64,000 nt of DNA, from positions 15,638,674 through 15,702,673 of the forward strand of contig OX442416.1 in assembly GCA_949361645.1 (NCBI GenBank), in the 5' to 3' direction. Every line of letters starts with the position of its first letter. Positions within the stretch are counted from its first letter, which is position 1. Positions 1 to 10,475 of the stretch are shown in pieces. This DNA comes from Spongilla lacustris (taxonomy: Eukaryota; Porifera; Demospongiae; Spongillida; Spongillidae). The notes below the pieces were generated by a model. It saw only the letters and a program-made list of their open reading frames with translations. It was not told the origin of the DNA and searched no databases. The position numbers and the translations under genes are program-made.

Positions 1-183
1 GGGATGGAGGGAGAGGGATGGAGGAAGAGGGATGGAGGGAGAGGGATGGAGGGAGAGGCAGGGAGGCAGAGGGAGAGAGGGGATGGGAGGGAGGGGGAGG
101 GAAGGGGAGGGAGGCAGAGGGAGGAGGGAGGCGAAGGGAGGCGAAGAGAGGGAGGGAGGGAGGGGGAGGGAGGCAGAGGAAAG
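1..183. repeat. Purine-rich GGGA/GGAG tract
   Basis: Degenerate GGGA/GGAG repeats form an almost pure purine strand that runs off the left window edge. All frames are open only because the repeat lacks stop codons. It faces a CCCT tract on the same strand beginning near 400, so the two could pair as a large imperfect hairpin. Confidence 0.9.
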
Positions 184-397
184 GTATAAAATTACAGTCA
201 CAACACTTCTTTGAAAACAACAGTCTCATACATGTAGCAACGGGAGAACCGGTAATGAAATATTCAAAATGTGCGCCATTTAACGATATCAACAGCAGGA
301 GTAGAGTCCATCACTGTCTGCGCATCGTTGAAAGGAGTCTGAAGTGTCCATGTTTGTCCAAAACGGCCCAGCCAAGTGCTCAAAAAAAGGAACACAG

Positions 398-855
398 ACT
401 CCCTCTCTCCCTCCCTCTCTCCCTCCCTCTCTCCCTCCCTCTCTTCCTCCCTCTCTCCCTCCTTTTCTCCCTCCCCCTCCCTCCTTCCCTCCCTCCTCTC
501 CCTTCCCCTCCCTCCCTCCTCTCTCCCTCCGTCTCTCCCTTCCATCCCTCCCTCTCTTTCTTCCCTCCTTCTCTCCCTCTCTCACTTCCCTCCCTCCCTC
601 CCTTTTTCCCCTCCCTCCCTTTTTCCCCTCCCACCCTCTTTCCCCTCCCTCCCTCTTTCCCCTCCCTCTCTTTTTCCCCTCCCTTTCTTTTTCCCCTCCC
701 TCCCTCTTTCCCCTCCCTCCCTCTTTCCCCTCCCTCCCTCTTTCCCCTCCCTCCCTCTTTCCCCTCCCGCCCTCTTTCCCCTCCCTCCCTCTTTTCCCTC
801 CCTCCCTCTCTCCCTCCCTCCCTCCCACCCTCTCTCTCTCTCCCTCCCTCTCATC
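398..855. repeat. Polypyrimidine (CCCT/CCCTCTTTCC) tract
   Basis: This is about 450 bp of C and T only, with a regular CCCTCCCTCTTTCC sub-pattern near 640-800. It lies in the intron upstream of the first ankyrin exon and marks the left end of the segmental duplication shared with 6086-6800. The complementary strand is G-rich and could form G-quadruplexes. Confidence 0.9.
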
Positions 856-1590
856 ACACTAAATGGAAATGTGACTTTTATTTTGGCCACTACTGTATCT
901 TATGTCACTATCTACATGTACATATGGGTAAGGCAAAGTGCTGCATTAGAATAGGTTGTCTGTTTTGTAATAGTGGCTATGAACAACTATGGCTTACATA
1001 CATGTATCCTCACATTTGTCTGTTGTAATAATTGCATGCTTAGAACATGTATGTGGATATAAAAAAGAATTATGCCACTGGTTTGATGGAATGGGAACGA
1101 GGTACATGCCCACTGTCCATGGCGGAGGTGTGTGACCTGTATTAGGTCAGTACTGTTGTTAGAGCATGTGTGTTGTTAGTGTGCAGTGATGGCAGAGATG
1201 GTTTGGTTGTATCTGACCTTCTTGGTACACTGTGATATGTCATTTCCTCTTACAGGATGGTTGGAGCTCTCTGATGAAGGCATCATGGGAGGGACATGTG
1301 GAATGCATAAGGATACTACTTGAGGGTGGTGCCCAGGCCAACCAGCAGAACAAGGTGAGTGGTTACAGAGTAGTGCAATGTCTTGTTGGTGATGTGTATC
1401 TTTGTGATATGTGTGGACTGTAGCAGTGATCTGTGAGTGGAATATTATGTGCATTGGAACATGCTGGCCAGGTGGAGATGCATGGTGTGAATTTGTATGG
1501 CTTCAGAGATGGAGGCAGCCAGAAGTATGTGGTGAAGTGTGTGATTGGTGTGTGAGGGCATGTGTGTTTGTGTGCAATGAACCATGGGAG
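856..1590 (+). repeat. Segmental duplication, copy 1 (ankyrin exon and flanking introns)
   Basis: The block matches 6086-6800 at high identity across intron, exon and intron. Shared stretches include a TTTTGGCCACTACTGTA run, the exon itself and the donor region. Copy 2 lacks about 22 bp found here near 1520-1541. The left breakpoint of both copies falls in a polypyrimidine tract, which suggests recombination between CCCT tracts. Confidence 0.85.
1256..1354 (+). CDS. Roco-like gene: internal ankyrin-repeat exon (copy 1)
   Basis: This 99-nt exon lies between a TTACAG acceptor and a GTGAGT donor. Both boundaries are phase 0, and it encodes exactly one 33-residue ankyrin repeat: DGWSSLM, then EGHVECI, then LLEGGAQAN. 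Ankyrin repeats are protein-binding helical hairpins that stack, and one-repeat, phase-0 exons can be added or lost without breaking the frame. It is followed by a near-identical exon at 6492-6590 and by the ankyrin/P-loop exon at 12688, all in compatible phase, so it should belong to the same gene. Earlier exons, including the start codon, lie beyond the left edge. The exon call is firm; joining to the downstream exons is inferred from phase and order. Confidence 0.85.
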
Positions 1591-1852
1591 GAGGAAGTGT
1601 GGAAACATTTATTATTCATGATGGTGTATTTCATAAACCATATATGTTTCAAAGAGTTTTTTGTACATGTTAGGACAGAGAAGTTGCAGCAAAATGTAGT
1701 GTCCATCTGCCTATGGTACAATGTAACTATAGTCAGCTTAGTAGTGCTACACAGAGCATTAGCTTGGTTTGCTACACTCGTACCTAAACTATACCTTACT
1801 AATACAGTCTCCCATAAGTATATGTGCAGCTTTTATGTGTGGATAGTGGGAT
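1591..1852. other. Intron sequence, nothing recognised
   Basis: This is intronic sequence between the duplication and the 16-bp minisatellite. No exon-like or element-like structure was seen. Confidence 0.5.
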
Positions 1853-2117
1853 GTGTGGATAGTGGGATGTGTGGATGGTGGGATGTGTGGATGGTGGGAT
1901 GTGTGGATAGTGGAATTTGTGGATGGTGGAATGTGTGGATAGTGGGATGTGTGGATGTGTGGATGTGTGGATAGTGGGATGTGTGGATAGTGGGATGTGT
2001 GGATAGTGGGATGTGTGGATAGTGGATAGTGGATAGTAGTGGGATGTGTGGATAGTGGGATAGCGGATGTGTGGATAGTGGGATGTGTGGATAGTGGGAT
2101 GTGTGGATGGTGGGATG
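1853..2117. repeat. 16-bp minisatellite, left part
   Basis: Tandem copies of GTGTGGATAGTGGGAT with A/G variants (ATAGTGG or ATGGTGG). The array resumes with the same unit at 4175, so it was one array split by the transposon at 2118-4174. Confidence 0.9.
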
Positions 2118-4174
2118 CAGTGGCGGATCCAGGGGGGGGTCTAAGGGGTCTAAAGACCCCCCCTCGGCCCGACCAGTTATGAATAAATTAACTTATGAAT
2201 AATTAATTACATGATTGACGAGTTCAAAAACGAAGCGTTTAGTGAACGCGAGTGAACTGATTAGCGAGTTAGCATTCGACCCAAAGTGTGTGTGAGTGAG
2301 TGTGTGTGTGTGTGGGGGGGTCTAAAGCCAAGGCCCTCCAAGCGTGCAGCGATGGAATGGTGCAAGCAAGAAGTAGGTATGTTACAAGATTTCTCAAATT
2401 CGTTGGATTGCAAAGATTTATGCATCATTAAAAAGCTTTATACGAGTAGTATTGAAAAATATCTGATTCGTCGCTCTGTGATGAAACGTTTCAGAGTTAC
2501 GACTTTTCAAAGTGGCGAATTTCACGTAAATTTGCGCCATACATTTCAATGGACATGCGCAACTTTTTTGTGACCGGATTTTGAAACCCTATACCGTTAA
2601 CAGTTTACAAGATGTGAAAACGAAATAGGCGTCAACAAAACGTGTGCCATGCAATACTAAAGTTTGCGAACAGACGACTGTTAGTTATGACCATTAACGA
2701 TGCATACATGTATACATGCATACATTACACTGATAGGAATTCATTACAACAATACACACAACATCAGCTCTAAGTTCGTATTTGGTCAGTTCTAAGTCTT
2801 CAGCATCATCCTACCTTTCATTTTGCTTCCAATACGCCACGACATGTGTTTTGCTCCTCAGTTTTTAGTTTCTCAAATTTTCCACTGTATACAACCTTGT
2901 TTTGACCTTCTTCATCATACCACACAGATATTTTTCAAAACTAAAAGCTTTTTAATGATGCAAAAATCGTTGCAATCCAACGAATTCGAAAATGCCTACA
3001 TACACTTAACAAACACAATCTCTGGTTGGCTTGCACCCTCAGAACGATGCATATACACACAATCTCTGGCTGGCTTGCGCCCTAAGTCAAAAGAACAATG
3101 CATAGACACAAAGGCCTATTGTACAAACTACTGATTGTGCATCGCAGCAACAAGTTGAAGTTGTCAGGATCTTTATGTTGCATGGGAGTCCAATTGTGAT
3201 CACAGAAAGTTCCAATAACTCACAAAACTGCAGAAAGAATAAATATATAATTAGCTCTGTGCTATGTTTAGTCATACAAATGTATGTTATTCTGATTTCA
3301 TGGCATCAGGCAATGACTGAATGAGGCATGCGTGCGATCGTTACACGTTACATTACATTTGATATCGATCATATTCCTGCGGGAAGTATAGAAAGGGGTC
3401 GGCGGGGCTTTAAATTTGCTTGAAAATCACATAAAACGTGGACTAGACAATATACTTCCAGTCTATCTATCATTCGCCAAGGTCTGCGCCCGTCTTCGGG
3501 CAAATCGTGAAACATTTGTAAATCATATTCGTCCCGATTATTTGTATAATATCGAAGAGCAAAACTCTTTTGACTAAGTTAAGACTCTTAACGAGACTTT
3601 GAACTGTCATCTACAACAACACGGTGCTACTTTTGTAAAGGTTATATAGCATAGATCAAAAAAGGCAGTCAAAAAAGGAGTATCTCGTCCGTCCCGTAAA
3701 ACATTAAAACAGCATCATTGACCAAAAATCGGTGCCATTTTGTGGGCGTGTTGTAACATACCTACAAGAAGTAAGTGATCAAAGAAGATAGTTTACCTCA
3801 GGAAACAGGTAGAGCTAAATCAAGTAGGTATATAATACTATTAAAGGTAAAACGTGTGTGTCGTTTAGACCAGAATACGGTCACAATGGCTTTGCGTAGA
3901 GTTTTCTATTCGCTATCCTTATCCACATTGACTCACGCAGGCTTCTATATTAATCAGCTAGCTATCAATATTGAATACACTTTCAAAGTATGCTTATTTT
4001 CATGCTAAATGAACGCAAAAGTGAAAAAGCGGCTGGGGCCCCACTGGGGGAGCTTACAGCGCTCCCCCAGACCCCCTAGCTGTTACAGGAGGGGCACGCC
4101 CCCTCCCGTACACACCCCCGCTTGTGAATATAGTTATTAGACCCCCCCTTCCAGAAATCCTGGATCCGCCGCTG
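2118..4174. mobile_element. hAT-like non-autonomous DNA transposon (2057 bp)
   Basis: The left end reads CAGTGGCGGATCCAGG and the right end is its inverse with one change (CCTGGATCCGCCGCTG), a 16-bp terminal inverted repeat. CAG...CTG ends with this type of sequence are known from hAT elements of the Zaphod/Tip100 type. G-rich blocks (GGGGGGGTCTAA at the left, TTAGACCCCCCC at the right) extend the end similarity. The interior is AT-rich and carries no transposase; the longest ORF is 95 codons and unrecognised. The element sits in the 16-bp minisatellite, whose sequence GGATGGTGGGATG flanks both sides, so a clean 8-bp duplication cannot be read. Boundaries are firm; the superfamily is inferred. 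Confidence 0.8.
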
Positions 4175-4575
4175 GGATGGTGGGATGTGTGGATAGTGGG
4201 ATGTGTGGATAGTGGGATGTGTGGATGGTGGGATGTGTGGATAGTGGAATTTGTGGATAGTGGGATGTGTGGATAGTGGGATGTGTGGATGTGTGGATGG
4301 TGGGATGTGTGGATGGTGGGATGTGTGGATGGTGGGATGTGTGGATAGTGGAATTTGTGGATAGTGGGATGTGTGGATAGTGGGATGTGTGGTTAGTGGG
4401 ATGTGTGGATAGTGGGATGTGTGGATAGTGGGATGTGTGGATAGTGGGATGTGTGGATATTCAGGGATGTGTGGATGGTGGGATGTGTGGATAGTGGGAT
4501 GTGTGGATATTGGGATGTGTGGATGGTGGGGTGTGCGGATAGTGGGATGTGTGGATGGTGGAATTTGTGGATAGT
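4175..4575. repeat. 16-bp minisatellite, right part
   Basis: This continues the array at 1853-2117 with the same 16-bp unit and occasional changes such as GGAATTTGTGGATAGT. The stop-free minus-strand frame here is a repeat artefact. Confidence 0.9.
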
Positions 4576-4709
4576 GTGATATGTTATTAGACATACATGT
4601 ACATGTACTAGGACCTGCATTGTGTTGGAAAAGGCTGTACAGTGGAAAACGTGATAGTTGGCAGTAAATTTTTTACGTGAATTTTAATGTTCTCTTGAAT
4701 TTTTCTTAA

Positions 4710-5215
4710 CAGCCAAATCATAAACAAAAATGGCTACATGTTTTGCTGTTCCCCAATTAGCTTCATATTTTGTACAGCAAGGTTACATGTATCTGTAATA
4801 CTAGAATCAAACAACACGCGCGTAGACAAAACACATTCTGACGATTTTGTGAATTCCTGTGTTATTTTTATGACACAATACCAAATGGCGACGCTAACGT
4901 TGTAGGTACCAATTTTGAGCTATAAACGCTAAAAACGAATCTGGGTTTTACCGCATTGTAAAACCAACTCGGCCAAAGTATTTGTGCTATTGAACTGTAT
5001 TTACTTTGCTTAATTTCAAGAACGTTCGTCTATCAGATACATGTACGTAAAAATTCGATAAAATACTTTTACGTGGATTGGGGCCACTAAACGTAAACAT
5101 CAAATAACGAAGAAAAGTCGTTAATTTATAGTTATATTTATAGTTTGTGCCACCTTTTTGCTAGTGATATCAAAGTATTTCTGCCAAGTCAAAATTTTAG
5201 TTCATGATTTGGCTA
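4710..5215. mobile_element. MITE-like element flanked by TTAA
   Basis: AGCCAAATCATAAAC near the left end and GTTCATGATTTGGCT at the right end form a terminal inverted repeat of about 20 bp with two mismatches. TTAA flanks both sides (4706-4709 and 5216-5219). A TTAA target is the piggyBac hallmark, but the outermost base does not match between the ends and there is no ORF, so the assignment is tentative. Confidence 0.5.
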
Positions 5216-5241
5216 TTAATCATGAGAACATAGCCTCGTTC

Positions 5242-5287
5242 CCAGGCCCTGTTTTATTAAAGTTAAGGGGTGAAAAACAGGGCCTGG
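5242..5287. repeat. Short hairpin palindrome
   Basis: CCAGGCCCTGTTTT and its inverse AAAACAGGGCCTGG are separated by about 18 bp. It resembles other short hairpins here that carry a CGTTCCCAG / CTGGGAACG type end. Confidence 0.6.
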
Positions 5288-5483
5288 TAGACACTGCCAG
5301 GGTCCTAGCGCGCATGCGCTAGTTTGTCCCAGAATACCTGGGGTAACCGTAATTTTCTTTTGGAAACCATTCCGTATACTCGTCTGATTTCGTGATGGCG
5401 TATTCTGCTTGTCAGAATTCGCTCGTTAAGACACAATAAAGAATAAGCCACCGCTTCTTGGAACTCAGCAGAATACGCAATCT

Positions 5484-6085
5484 CCCTCTCCCCTCTCTCC
5501 CTCTCCCCTCCCTCCCTCTCCCCTCCCTCCCTCCCTGCCTCCCTCTCTCCTACCCTCCCTCCCTCTCTCCATCCCTGTCTCCCCACCATCCCTCTCTCCC
5601 CTCCCTCCCTCTCTCCCCTCCCTCCCTTGCTCCCCTCCCTCCCTCTCTCCCCTCCCTCCCTCTCTCCCCTCCCTCCCTCTCTCCCCTCCCTCCCTCTCTC
5701 CCCTCCCTCCCTTGCTCCCCTCCCTCCCACTCTCCACTCTCCCTCCCTTCCACTCTCCCCTCCCTCATTCTTTCTGTCCCTCTCTCCCCTGCCTCCTCTC
5801 CCCTCCCTCCCTCCCTCCCTCCCTCCCACCCTCCCTCCCTCCCTCCCTCCCTCCCTCCCTCCCTCCCTCCCTCCCTCCCTCCCTCCCTCCCTCCCTCCCT
5901 CCCTCCCTCCCTCCCTCCTTCCTGTCCTCCCTCCCTCCTATCCTCCCTCCCTCCCTCTCTCCATCCCTCTCTCCCCTCCATCCCTCCTCCCCTCCATCCC
6001 TCCCTACCTCCCTCCCTACCTCCCTCCCTCCCTCCCTCCTTCCCTCCCTCCCCCCCTCCCTCCCTCCCTCCTTCCCTCCCTCCCT
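5484..6085. repeat. Polypyrimidine (CCCT)n tract
   Basis: About 600 bp of CCCT/CCTCTCTCCC repeats, including a long almost pure (CCCT)n core at 5800-5930. It abuts copy 2 of the segmental duplication just as 398-855 abuts copy 1. Confidence 0.9.
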
Positions 6086-6800
6086 TTTGTCACACTAAAA
6101 CGAAATGCGACTCTTATTTTGGCCACTACTGTACCTTATGTCACTATCTACATGTACATGTGGGTAAGGCAAAGTGCTGCATTAGAATAGGTTGTCTGTT
6201 TTGTAATGGTAGCTTTGAATAACTATGGCTTACCTACATGTATCCTCACATTTGTCTGTTGTAATAGTTGCATGCTTAGAACATGTATGTAGATATAAAA
6301 AAGAATTATGCCGCTGTTTTGATGGAATGGGAACGAGGTACATGCCCACCATCCATGGAGTAGGTGTGTGATCTGTCGTAGGTCAGTTCTGTTGTTAGAG
6401 CATGTGTGTTGTCTGTGTGCAGTGATGGCAGAGATGGGTTGGTTGTATCTGACCTTCCTGGTACACTATGATATGTCATTTCCTCATACAGGACGGTTGG
6501 AGCTCTCTGATGTGGGCATCAGGGGAGGGACATGTGGAGTGCATCAAGATGCTACTTGAGGGTGGTGCCCAGGCTAACCAGCAGGACAAGGTGAGTGGTT
6601 ACACACTAGTGCAATGTCTTGTTGGCGATGTGTATCCTTGTGATATGTGTGGGCTGTGGCAGTGATCTGTGAGTAGAGTATTGTGTGCATTGGAACATGC
6701 TGGCCAGGTGGAGATGCATGGTGTGAATTTGTATGGCATCAGAGATGGAGGCTGTGTGATTGGTGTGTGAGGGCATGTGTGTTTGTGTTGATGCCATGGG
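6086..6800 (+). repeat. Segmental duplication, copy 2
   Basis: Paralogous to 856-1590, with mostly single-base differences and a 22-bp loss near 6742. It includes the second ankyrin exon with its splice sites. Confidence 0.85.
6492..6590 (+). CDS. Roco-like gene: internal ankyrin-repeat exon (copy 2)
   Basis: A 99-nt exon between CATACAG and GTGAGT, phase 0 at both ends. It encodes one 33-residue ankyrin repeat nearly identical to that of 1256-1354: DGWSSLMWAS, EGHVECIKM, GGAQANQQDK. The coding changes are few (K to W, W to G, R to K, I to M, N to D), so the frame has been kept since the duplication. In the mature mRNA the two exons could be joined as consecutive repeats or used alternatively; the DNA does not tell which. 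Confidence 0.85.
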
Positions 6801-7189
6801 ATGTGTAGGCCTGGGGATGAGGGTGTTGAGGCCAGGTGCATGACATAAGTGATGTGCTAAAATGTAGTATGATGGTACCACATGTTGGAAATGAGTGGTC
6901 ATGATTGATGTACTGACTAAGGTGGCCCACGAGGTTGCTAGCTTAAGAGAGCACTAGACAGGCTTTGTATTAAAAAGTAGTTAGCACATCCAAATGAGGA
7001 ACAGAGCAGCATGTCATGGAAGGTGACCAACTGGACATGATATACATGTAGCACCAAGCAATAGTTTACATGTAGATTTTTGTATTTTTTATTTTTACTT
7101 GTTTATCCGAATAAAAGCGAGATACAAAACATACATGTTCAAGTTTGAAGGTGTACATGTACATACATGTATCATGTACTTCTCTATCC
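6801..7189. other. Intron sequence, nothing recognised
   Basis: Ordinary intron sequence between the duplication and the polypyrimidine tract. No exon or element was seen. Confidence 0.5.
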
Positions 7190-8575
7190 TCTCCCCACCC
7201 TTCTCTCACCTCCCTTCACGCCCTCTGGCTCTGCTCCCCCTTTCCCTCCACTCTCCCCCTTTCCCTCCACTCTCCCCCTTTCCCTCCCCTCTCCCCCTTT
7301 CCCTCCCCTCTCCCCCTTTCCCTCCCCTCTCCCCCTTTCCCTCCCCTCTCCCCCTTTCCCTCGCTTCTCTCCCCCTTTCCACCCCGACTCCCCACCCTTT
7401 TCCCTCCCCCGCCCTTCTCCCTCCCCCTCCCTTCTCCCTCCCTCCCCCTCCCTTCTCCCTCCCCCTCCCTTCTCCCTCCCCCTCCCTTCTCCCTCCCCCT
7501 CCCTTCTCCCTCCCCCTCCCTTCTCCCTCCCCCTCCCTTCTCCCTCCCCCTCCCTTCTCCCTCCCCCTCCCTTCTCCCTCCCCCTCCCTTCTCCCTCCCC
7601 CTCCCTTCTCCCTCCTCATCCCTTCTCCCTCCCCATCCCTTCTCTCTCCCCTCCCTTCTCCCTCCCCCTCCCTTCTCCCTCCCCCTCCCTTCTCCCTCCC
7701 CCTCCCTTCTCCCACCCCCTCCCTTCTCCCACTCCCTTCTCCCTTCTCCCCTCGTCCTCCCTTCTCCCCCTCTCCTCTCCCTTCTCCCCTCTACCTCCCT
7801 TCTCCCTTCTCCCCTCGTCCTCCCTTCTCCCCCTCTCCCCTCCCTTCTCCCTTCTCCCTCCCTTCTCCCTCCCTTCTCCCTCCCTTCTCCCCTCGTCCTC
7901 CCTTCTCCCCTCTCCCTCCCTTCTCCCCTCTCCTTCCCTTCTCCCCTCTCCCTCCCTTCTCCCCTCTCCCTCCCTTCTCCCCTCTCCTTCCCTTCTCCCC
8001 TCTCCCTCCCTTCTCCCCTCCCCCTCCCTTCTCCCTCCCCCTCCCTTCTCCCTCCCCCTCCCTTCTCCCACCCCCTCCCTTCTCCCACTCCCTTCTCCCT
8101 TCTCCCCTCGTCTTCCCTTCTCCCCCTCTCCTCTCCCTTCTCCCCTCTTCCTCCCTTCTCCCTTCGCCCCTCGTCCTCCCTTCTCCCCCTCTCCCCTCCC
8201 TTCTCCCTTCTCCCTCCCTTCTCCCCTCATCCTCCCTTCTCCCCTCTCCCTCCCTTCTCCCCTCTCCTTCCCTTCTCCCCTCTCCCTCCCTTCTCCCCTC
8301 TCCCTCCCTTCTCCCCTCTCCTTCCCTTCTCCCCTCTCCCTCCCTTCTCCCAACTCCCTCCCTTCTCCCCTCTCCCTCCCTTCTCCTCTCTCCCTCCTTC
8401 TCCCCTCTCCCTCCCTTCTCCCCTCTCCCTCCCTTCTCCCCTCTCCCTCCCTTCTCCCCTCTCCCTCCCTTCTCCCCTCTCCCTCCCTTCTCCCCTCTCC
8501 CTCCCTTCTCCCCTCTCCCTCCCTTCTCCCCTCTCCCTCCCTTCTCCCCTCCCTTCTCCTCCTCTCCACTCCCTT
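7190..8575. repeat. 1.4-kb polypyrimidine tract
   Basis: Nearly every base is C or T on the plus strand. Sub-arrays differ in unit: CCCTTTCCCTCC at the left, TTCTCCCTCCCC in the middle and TTCTCCCCTCTCCCTCCC at the right. Blocks recur about 370 bp apart (for example TTCTCCCACTCCC near 7725 and 8085), which shows higher-order duplication. Three long open frames (479-519 codons) are artefacts of composition. It is intronic to the Roco-like gene. The G-rich complement has strong G-quadruplex potential. Confidence 0.92.
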
Positions 8576-9106
8576 ATTGACTAGCCCTGTAATACGGCCT
8601 TGTAACTGTAGTTGGTTGAGACACAGAGCATTTTTCTGCATTAGACTTAGTTTGCTAGACTTATACAGTAGCGGCCAAAATAACATTTCATTTGATTTCA
8701 TTTTAGTGCAACGGTCGTTGCACTAAGGTATGGCTTTTAGTTCGGACTTGGTCACATAAATTAACACAAAACTAGTCAATCACTGAGCCTTCATCTCATG
8801 TCACAGTTTAATATCAGTTTAAACCAGGTAAAACTAATTTTTAAATATTCATTTGAACTAGAGAGCCACCTGCCCAAATTCACACTCAAACGCGAGTCGA
8901 GTGAGAGTCGTATTCAAGCACGGTTATCGAGCGTGTGAGTCCTTGTACGGGTGCATATTGCAAGTGTCAGTCAACAACCGATCTAAACTTGTTGTAAACA
9001 GTTCTACATGTATAACTTATAATCAGATTCAGATTTTTATCCGTAATATAATATAATCATACTTTTGCGTGCGCTTTGATCAATTGGATAGATGCCATAA
9101 TTGTGA
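8576..9106. other. Intron sequence, nothing recognised
   Basis: AT-rich sequence with a short palindrome around 8709-8727 (AACGGTCGTT). No exon or element ends were identified. Confidence 0.45.
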
Positions 9107-9451
9107 TGTGTAAAGGTCCTGGGTGTGGCCTCTACATGGAGGCAGAACAAGGTTAAAACACTGGAAGGGCCAGAATGGGGTTAATAGATTTTGGTGTGGC
9201 CAATCTAAATGGGGTTAAGGGACTTGCCAGCCAGAAGGGTCCTGGTTATGGGCAGAATGAGGTTAAGGGACATAGCCTACAGAAGGGTCCTATGGGTGTG
9301 TGCAGAATGGGGTTAAGGGACTTGAGCCGTCAAGAGGGCCCTGGGTGTGGCCTATCTCTGGAGGCAGAATGGGGTTAATGGACATGAGCCATCAAGAGGT
9401 CTCAGGGTGTGAGCAGAATGGGGTTTATGGACTTAGCCAGTCCTACATGTA
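9107..9451. repeat. Degenerate ~55-60-bp tandem repeat
   Basis: Decayed copies share GGTCCTGGGTGTGGCCT and CAGAATGGGGTTAAGGGACTT. One more copy lies at 10419-10475, beyond the inserted element at 9452-10412. Confidence 0.7.
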
Positions 9452-10412
9452 CAGTGCAGATTATAACGGTCGGACATCGGACATTTGGCCAGGCAAACAG
9501 GTCAAATGTCCAGTCATTTTTAACATTACCCTGACAGAATGTCCGGGCAGTTTTTTCCTTCTATAATTTCCATGAATCGCGGAATGTGTGCGGCTATCTT
9601 GCGACGTTACTTCCACGAATTTATTATTTATATCGCGTGCGCAAACTAAGTAACCACATCTACTTTTTCATGCGCGAAGGCAATGAAACGTGCTTCAGGC
9701 AACGATTCTGCTGATACAGCGCCAAAGCGACGCCAAAGTTAGCCTCACCACCTTCAGGAAGTGGCAAACACAATATGAGTGAGAATATCAGACGATGTCA
9801 TGGCTACGCTGTGACACCTGACGATGTGGCCATGCACCAGCTACATGTACATGTACATGTCGGTCTATAAACGACTCACGTATGTTTTACTATACATGTA
9901 GTATTAGTACTTTTAGTTTTTTTAGCTCTATAGCTATGGTAATTACCTGTTTTCTGAGGAAAAGAATCTGAGATCCATCCCATTCACGTCTTTTGATCGC
10001 TTACATGTACCTCAATTCCTGCTCACACGCACCATTCGATCGATCGCGCGATTAAATACTAATTAACCACACATGCAAAATTAAATTTCGTTAATATAAT
10101 AGGAGGATTTCGTTAGATCGATCTAGATCCCGCTTGGCTAGAACAATGCGCAAGCCTGCAAATCCAAGGATGGTAACATGCAGAACGCTGCATAGATTAC
10201 AGTATACACTACGTCATTCTTATGCATTACATCATTCTTCATATAGGAAAGGGGGGGTCCGGACCCACCTGGACCCCCCCCCCCCCTCCCACCTAAATCC
10301 TACCCGGCATACACTACTTAAATATAGTTTGTTAATGTCCAGCCATGTCCGAACAAAACTGTTGTTGGTCTGACATTTGTCCGACCTGTGGAGAAAATTA
10401 TAATCTGCACTG
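9452..10412. mobile_element. 961-bp DNA-transposon-like insertion
   Basis: The ends CAGTGCAGATTATAA and TTATAATCTGCACTG are perfect 15-bp inverted repeats. CATGTA flanks both sides (9446-9451 and 10413-10418). Sub-terminal sequences repeat GTCCGAC/GTCGGAC-like motifs on both sides. It interrupts a degenerate tandem repeat, which supports insertion. CAGTG...CACTG ends resemble hAT, but 6 bp of flank identity is shorter than the usual 8-bp duplication. No transposase is present. A G-tract/C-tract hairpin lies near 10250-10285. Confidence 0.75.
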
Positions 10413-10475
10413 CATGTAGGTGTGGCCTATCTATATAGGCAGAATGGGGTTAATGGTTTTGAGGGATTTATGGAC

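Noticed and set aside
2286..2573. 95-codon frame inside the hAT-like element
   Set aside because: It lacks transposase motifs and overlaps a GT-rich run. The element is taken as non-autonomous.
7099..8726. Proline/serine/leucine-rich frames of about 480-520 codons
   Set aside because: C/T-only DNA cannot contain stop codons on that strand. It is intronic to the Roco-like gene and has no non-repeat domain.
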